The position numbers were made by a program, and so were the translations under genes. Source: Burkholderiaceae bacterium (GTDB taxonomy: Bacteria; Pseudomonadota; Gammaproteobacteria; Burkholderiales; Burkholderiaceae_C). Taken from it: DNA of 6,128 nucleotides. The stretch covers positions 1 to 6,128 of the forward strand of contig JALRAA010000101.1 in the NCBI GenBank assembly GCA_023262645.1. Reading direction: 5' to 3'. Under the pieces are notes generated by a model. That model worked only from the letters and a program-made list of their open reading frames with translations. It did no database searches and was not told where the DNA came from. Shown piece after piece: positions 5,802 to 6,128 of the stretch; positions within the stretch are counted from its first letter, which is position 1; each line of letters opens with the position of its first letter.

Positions 5802-6128
5802 CTACAACGAAAACACCACCGCCGTGACATCGTCTCGGCGGGTGTTTGGACCTTGCCAGCGGGAGAAATCTAGGCGCAGCGCATCAATCACCTGTTGTGC
5901 ATGGGTGCCTGCATGTGCAGACAACAATTGTTCAAGTCGCCGATAGCCATAAGACATTTTGGGCTTGCCGGTTTCGCCACCGACTTGGTCGGTCAAGCCA
6001 TCGGTGACGATGGCAAACAAATCGCCCTTTTGGTAGGGCAACACTTTCACTGGGGGTACCTCCGAAAGTGGCACACGGTCTTTGTAACCCAAGCTGACCC
6101 GTTGGGCCATGTGGCGGGTGACCACACC
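5802..6128 (-). CDS. SpoIIE/PP2C-type serine/threonine phosphatase, C-terminal part (5' end outside window)
   Basis: Only the last 108 codons are in the window. The frame is open through position 6128, so the GTG at 6123-6125 is an internal valine, not a start. The fragment carries the C-terminal half of a SpoIIE/PP2C domain: AIVTDGLTDQ with its metal-binding aspartates, a SYGY motif, and the terminal RRDDVTAV motif whose paired Asp completes the metal site. It aligns almost end to end with the C-terminus of the next gene (GVVTR, SLGY, FAIVTDGLTDQ, GG, SYGY and RRDDVTAV shared; about half identical by eye), so the two are tandem paralogues. By family it should remove phosphate from Ser/Thr of a partner protein; given the neighbours, the SiaC-like protein is the likely substrate (inference). 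Its N-terminal sensor cannot be seen. It ends in TAG, 53 nt before the next start, with no hairpin terminator between them. Confidence 0.9.
   Translation of the reverse strand, partial: GVVTRHMAQRVSLGYKDRVPLSEVPPVKVLPYQKGDLFAIVTDGLTDQVGGETGKPKMSYGYRRLEQLLSAHAGTHAQQVIDALRLDFSRWQGPNTRRDDVTAVVFSL

Overview
The window is a single co-directional gene block read on the minus strand, so transcription runs from position 6128 toward position 1. All seven genes fit one signalling operon. Both ends are cut by the window: the first gene lacks its 5' part and the last lacks its 3' end. Tight coding, proteobacterial-type 7TMR-DISM/SpoIIE and SiaB/SiaC families and moderate GC suggest a beta- or gammaproteobacterium. 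Burkholderiales (Comamonadaceae-like) is my best guess, from general protein flavour only. No rRNA, tRNA, insertion sequence or CRISPR is visible.

In transcription order: (1) the C-terminal end of a SpoIIE/PP2C-type phosphatase (5802-6128); (2) a full membrane phosphatase with signal peptide, periplasmic domain, 7TMR-DISM membrane region, coiled coil and SpoIIE/PP2C domain (3544-5748); (3) a SiaB-family kinase (2976-3497); (4) a SiaC-family (DUF1987) phosphoprotein switch (2580-2951); (5) a class III adenylate cyclase with an N-terminal coiled coil (1538-2587); (6) and (7) two small stand-alone cyclic-nucleotide-binding proteins (1045-1536 and 698-1048); (8) a class I, eukaryotic-type 3',5'-cyclic nucleotide phosphodiesterase that runs off the left edge (1-676). 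The last gene has no stop inside the window; I found it by translating the reverse complement.

The first half matches the SiaA-SiaB-SiaC part of the Pseudomonas aeruginosa SiaABCD pathway. There a PP2C phosphatase and a kinase set the phosphorylation of SiaC, and unphosphorylated SiaC activates the diguanylate cyclase SiaD. Here the SiaD position is held by a class III cyclase whose residues predict ATP as substrate. It is followed by two cNMP receptors and a cNMP phosphodiesterase. The inferred circuit is: envelope signal -> SpoIIE phosphatases versus SiaB kinase -> SiaC phosphorylation state -> cAMP synthesis -> two receptors, with a dedicated phosphodiesterase ending the signal. Sensor, switch, synthase, receptors and eraser would then sit in one operon. 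This rewiring of a c-di-GMP-type partner switch to cAMP is the main finding. The individual families are recognised from motifs; the wiring between them is inference.

Intergenic gaps are 53, 46, 24, -8, 1, -3 (GTGA overlap) and 21 nt, and I see no terminator or convincing promoter between genes. The operon promoter probably lies beyond position 6128.
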